Below, in pieces: positions 5,471-6,164 of a stretch of 6,164 bases of DNA. Source of the stretch: JACQFK01 sp041482015 (GTDB lineage Bacteria > Planctomycetota > MHYJ01 > JACPRB01); contig JBGPCZ010000224.1 of NCBI GenBank assembly GCA_041482015.1, positions 1 through 6,164 on the forward strand, written 5' to 3'. How positions within the stretch are numbered: position 1 is the stretch's first letter; each line of letters begins with the position of its first letter. The notes beneath the pieces were generated by a model. That model was given only the letters and a program-made list of their open reading frames with translations, did no database searches and was not told where the DNA came from. Position numbers and translations under genes: made by a program.

Positions 5471-5486
5471 AGCCCGCCGACGGGCC
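5471..5486 (-). other. Small hairpin between rpmG stop and tRNA-Trp
   Basis: On the minus strand GCCCG, loop TCGG and CGGGC form a five-pair GC stem starting right after the rpmG stop, with a possible added G-T pair using the last stop base. It lies six bases before the tRNA 5' end. It lacks a U-tract, so termination is unlikely. It may stop ribosomes or nucleases from disturbing tRNA folding. Confidence 0.4.
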
Positions 5487-5641
5487 TACTTCTTCTTCTC
5501 CTTATGCGAGACCCGCTTGCGGCACTGGGGGCAGAACTTGATCAGTTCCAGCTTGGCCTGGTTCAGCGCCTTCGGGTTCTTGGTCGTGCGGTAGTAGCGC
5601 GTCCCGCACTCGCCGCACTCGAGGAACACCCATTCACGCAT
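5486..5641 (-). CDS. rpmG: Ribosomal protein bL33, zinc-binding form
   Basis: A 51-residue large-subunit protein near the E site. It begins MREWVFLECGECGTRYYRTT and continues KNPKALNQAKLELIKFCPQC. Four cysteines, C9, C12, C37 and C40, form the two CxxC knuckles of the zinc-binding form of L33 (the form that is replaced by a Cys-free paralogue in some zinc-limited bacteria). It ends in a basic tail, RKRVSHKEKKK, as is usual. The ATG at 5641 is fixed by an in-frame TGA two codons upstream. An AGGCGG that overlaps the tuf stop serves as a likely ribosome-binding site. It lies 12 bases after tuf and 21 before tRNA-Trp, the common tuf-rpmG-tRNA-secE arrangement. Confidence 0.96.
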   Translation of the reverse strand: MREWVFLECGECGTRYYRTTKNPKALNQAKLELIKFCPQCRKRVSHKEKKK

Positions 5642-5653
5642 CGATCATTCCGC

Positions 5654-6164
5654 CTACTTGAGGATCTTCGTGACGACGCCCGATCCCACGGTCTTGCCGC
5701 CCTCGCGGATGGCGAACCGGAGATTGTCGTCCATGGCGATCGGCGTGATCAGCTTCACGGTGATGTTCGTGTCATCGCCGGGCATGATCATCTCGACCCC
5801 TTCCTTCAGGATCACCGCGCCGGTCACGTCCGTGGTCCGGAAGTAGAACTGCGGACGGTAGCCGGGGAAGAACGGCGTGTGGCGGCCGCCCTCCTCCTTC
5901 GACAGCGCGTAGATGTGCGCCTCGAAGTCCGTGTGGGGCGTGATCGAGCCGGGCTTCGAGAGCACCATCCCGCGCTCGAGGTCGTCCTTGTCCACGCCGC
6001 GCAGCAGGACGCCGACGTTGTCGCCGGCCTCGCCCTGCTCCATCTCCTTGTTGAACATCTCGACGCCCGTGATGACGCTCTTGCGGGTCTCGCGGAGGCC
6101 GACCACCTCGCAGTCGTCGCCGACCTTCATGACGCCGCGCTCGATGCGGCCGGTGCCCACCGTG
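5654..6164 (-). CDS. tuf: Elongation factor Tu, C-terminal 169 residues (5' end beyond window)
   Basis: EF-Tu delivers aminoacyl-tRNA to the ribosome as a GTP complex. The window holds the end of the protein, from TVGTGRIERG in domain II to the C-terminus. This is roughly residue 228 onward of about 395, so the GTPase domain is outside. Visible hallmarks are GVEMFNKEMEQGEAGDNVG, then GGRHTPFFPGYRPQFYFRTT at the start of domain III, and DDNLRFAIREGGKTVGSG near the end, which is ILK followed by TAG. The frame is open through the window edge; an in-window GTG at 6160 is an internal valine, not a start. rpmG follows after 12 bases. No defect is seen. Confidence 0.98.
   Translation of the reverse strand, partial: TVGTGRIERGVMKVGDDCEVVGLRETRKSVITGVEMFNKEMEQGEAGDNVGVLLRGVDKDDLERGMVLSKPGSITPHTDFEAHIYALSKEEGGRHTPFFPGYRPQFYFRTTDVTGAVILKEGVEMIMPGDDTNITVKLITPIAMDDNLRFAIREGGKTVGSGVVTKILK

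Overview
The window is one compact block of the bacterial transcription/translation core, read entirely from the minus strand. In transcription order (high to low coordinates) it runs: tuf (3' part only), rpmG, tRNA-Trp(CCA), secE, nusG, rplK, rplA, rplJ, a divergent rplL paralogue, the canonical rplL, and rpoB (first 427 residues only). The long plus-strand open frames are antisense shadows produced by the high GC content. No mobile element, CRISPR array, phage gene or clearly foreign gene is visible.

Organism: a GC-rich bacterium. The RpoB N-terminal part has wording I associate from memory with the PVC superphylum, Planctomycetota in particular (the NQLHRSPGIDF segment, the MIGGG segment before it, and ELAGEEVRKGF in place of the usual ENQFRIGL type). 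The extended SecE would be compatible. This assignment is tentative because no alignment or tree could be run.

Layout: 5654-6164 encodes domain II/III of EF-Tu. 5486-5641 encodes a zinc-ribbon L33. 5389-5464 is a perfect cloverleaf tRNA-Trp with encoded CCA, bracketed by small GC-rich hairpins that may guide its release from the polycistronic RNA. 4538-5266 encodes a SecE with four extra predicted membrane segments ahead of the normal SecE core. nusG (3942-4535), rplK (3503-3934), rplA (2784-3470) and rplJ (2226-2765) follow with gaps of 2 to 32 bases. Then come two L7/L12 genes, 1809-2225 (divergent, starting directly on the rplJ stop codon) and 1335-1760 (canonical). rpoB starts 51 bases further on, after a weak terminator-like hairpin.

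The genes supply elongation factor Tu, the L11/L1/L10/L12 stalk region of the large ribosomal subunit on which EF-Tu and EF-G act, a membrane translocon subunit, the NusG transcription factor, and RNA polymerase beta. The order is the textbook one. The points that depart from it are: a tandem, diverged second L7/L12 whose first ten residues are identical to the canonical copy although six of ten codons differ; a four-cysteine zinc-ribbon insertion in RpoB just before the DDIDHLGNRR motif; and a SecE with five predicted membrane spans.
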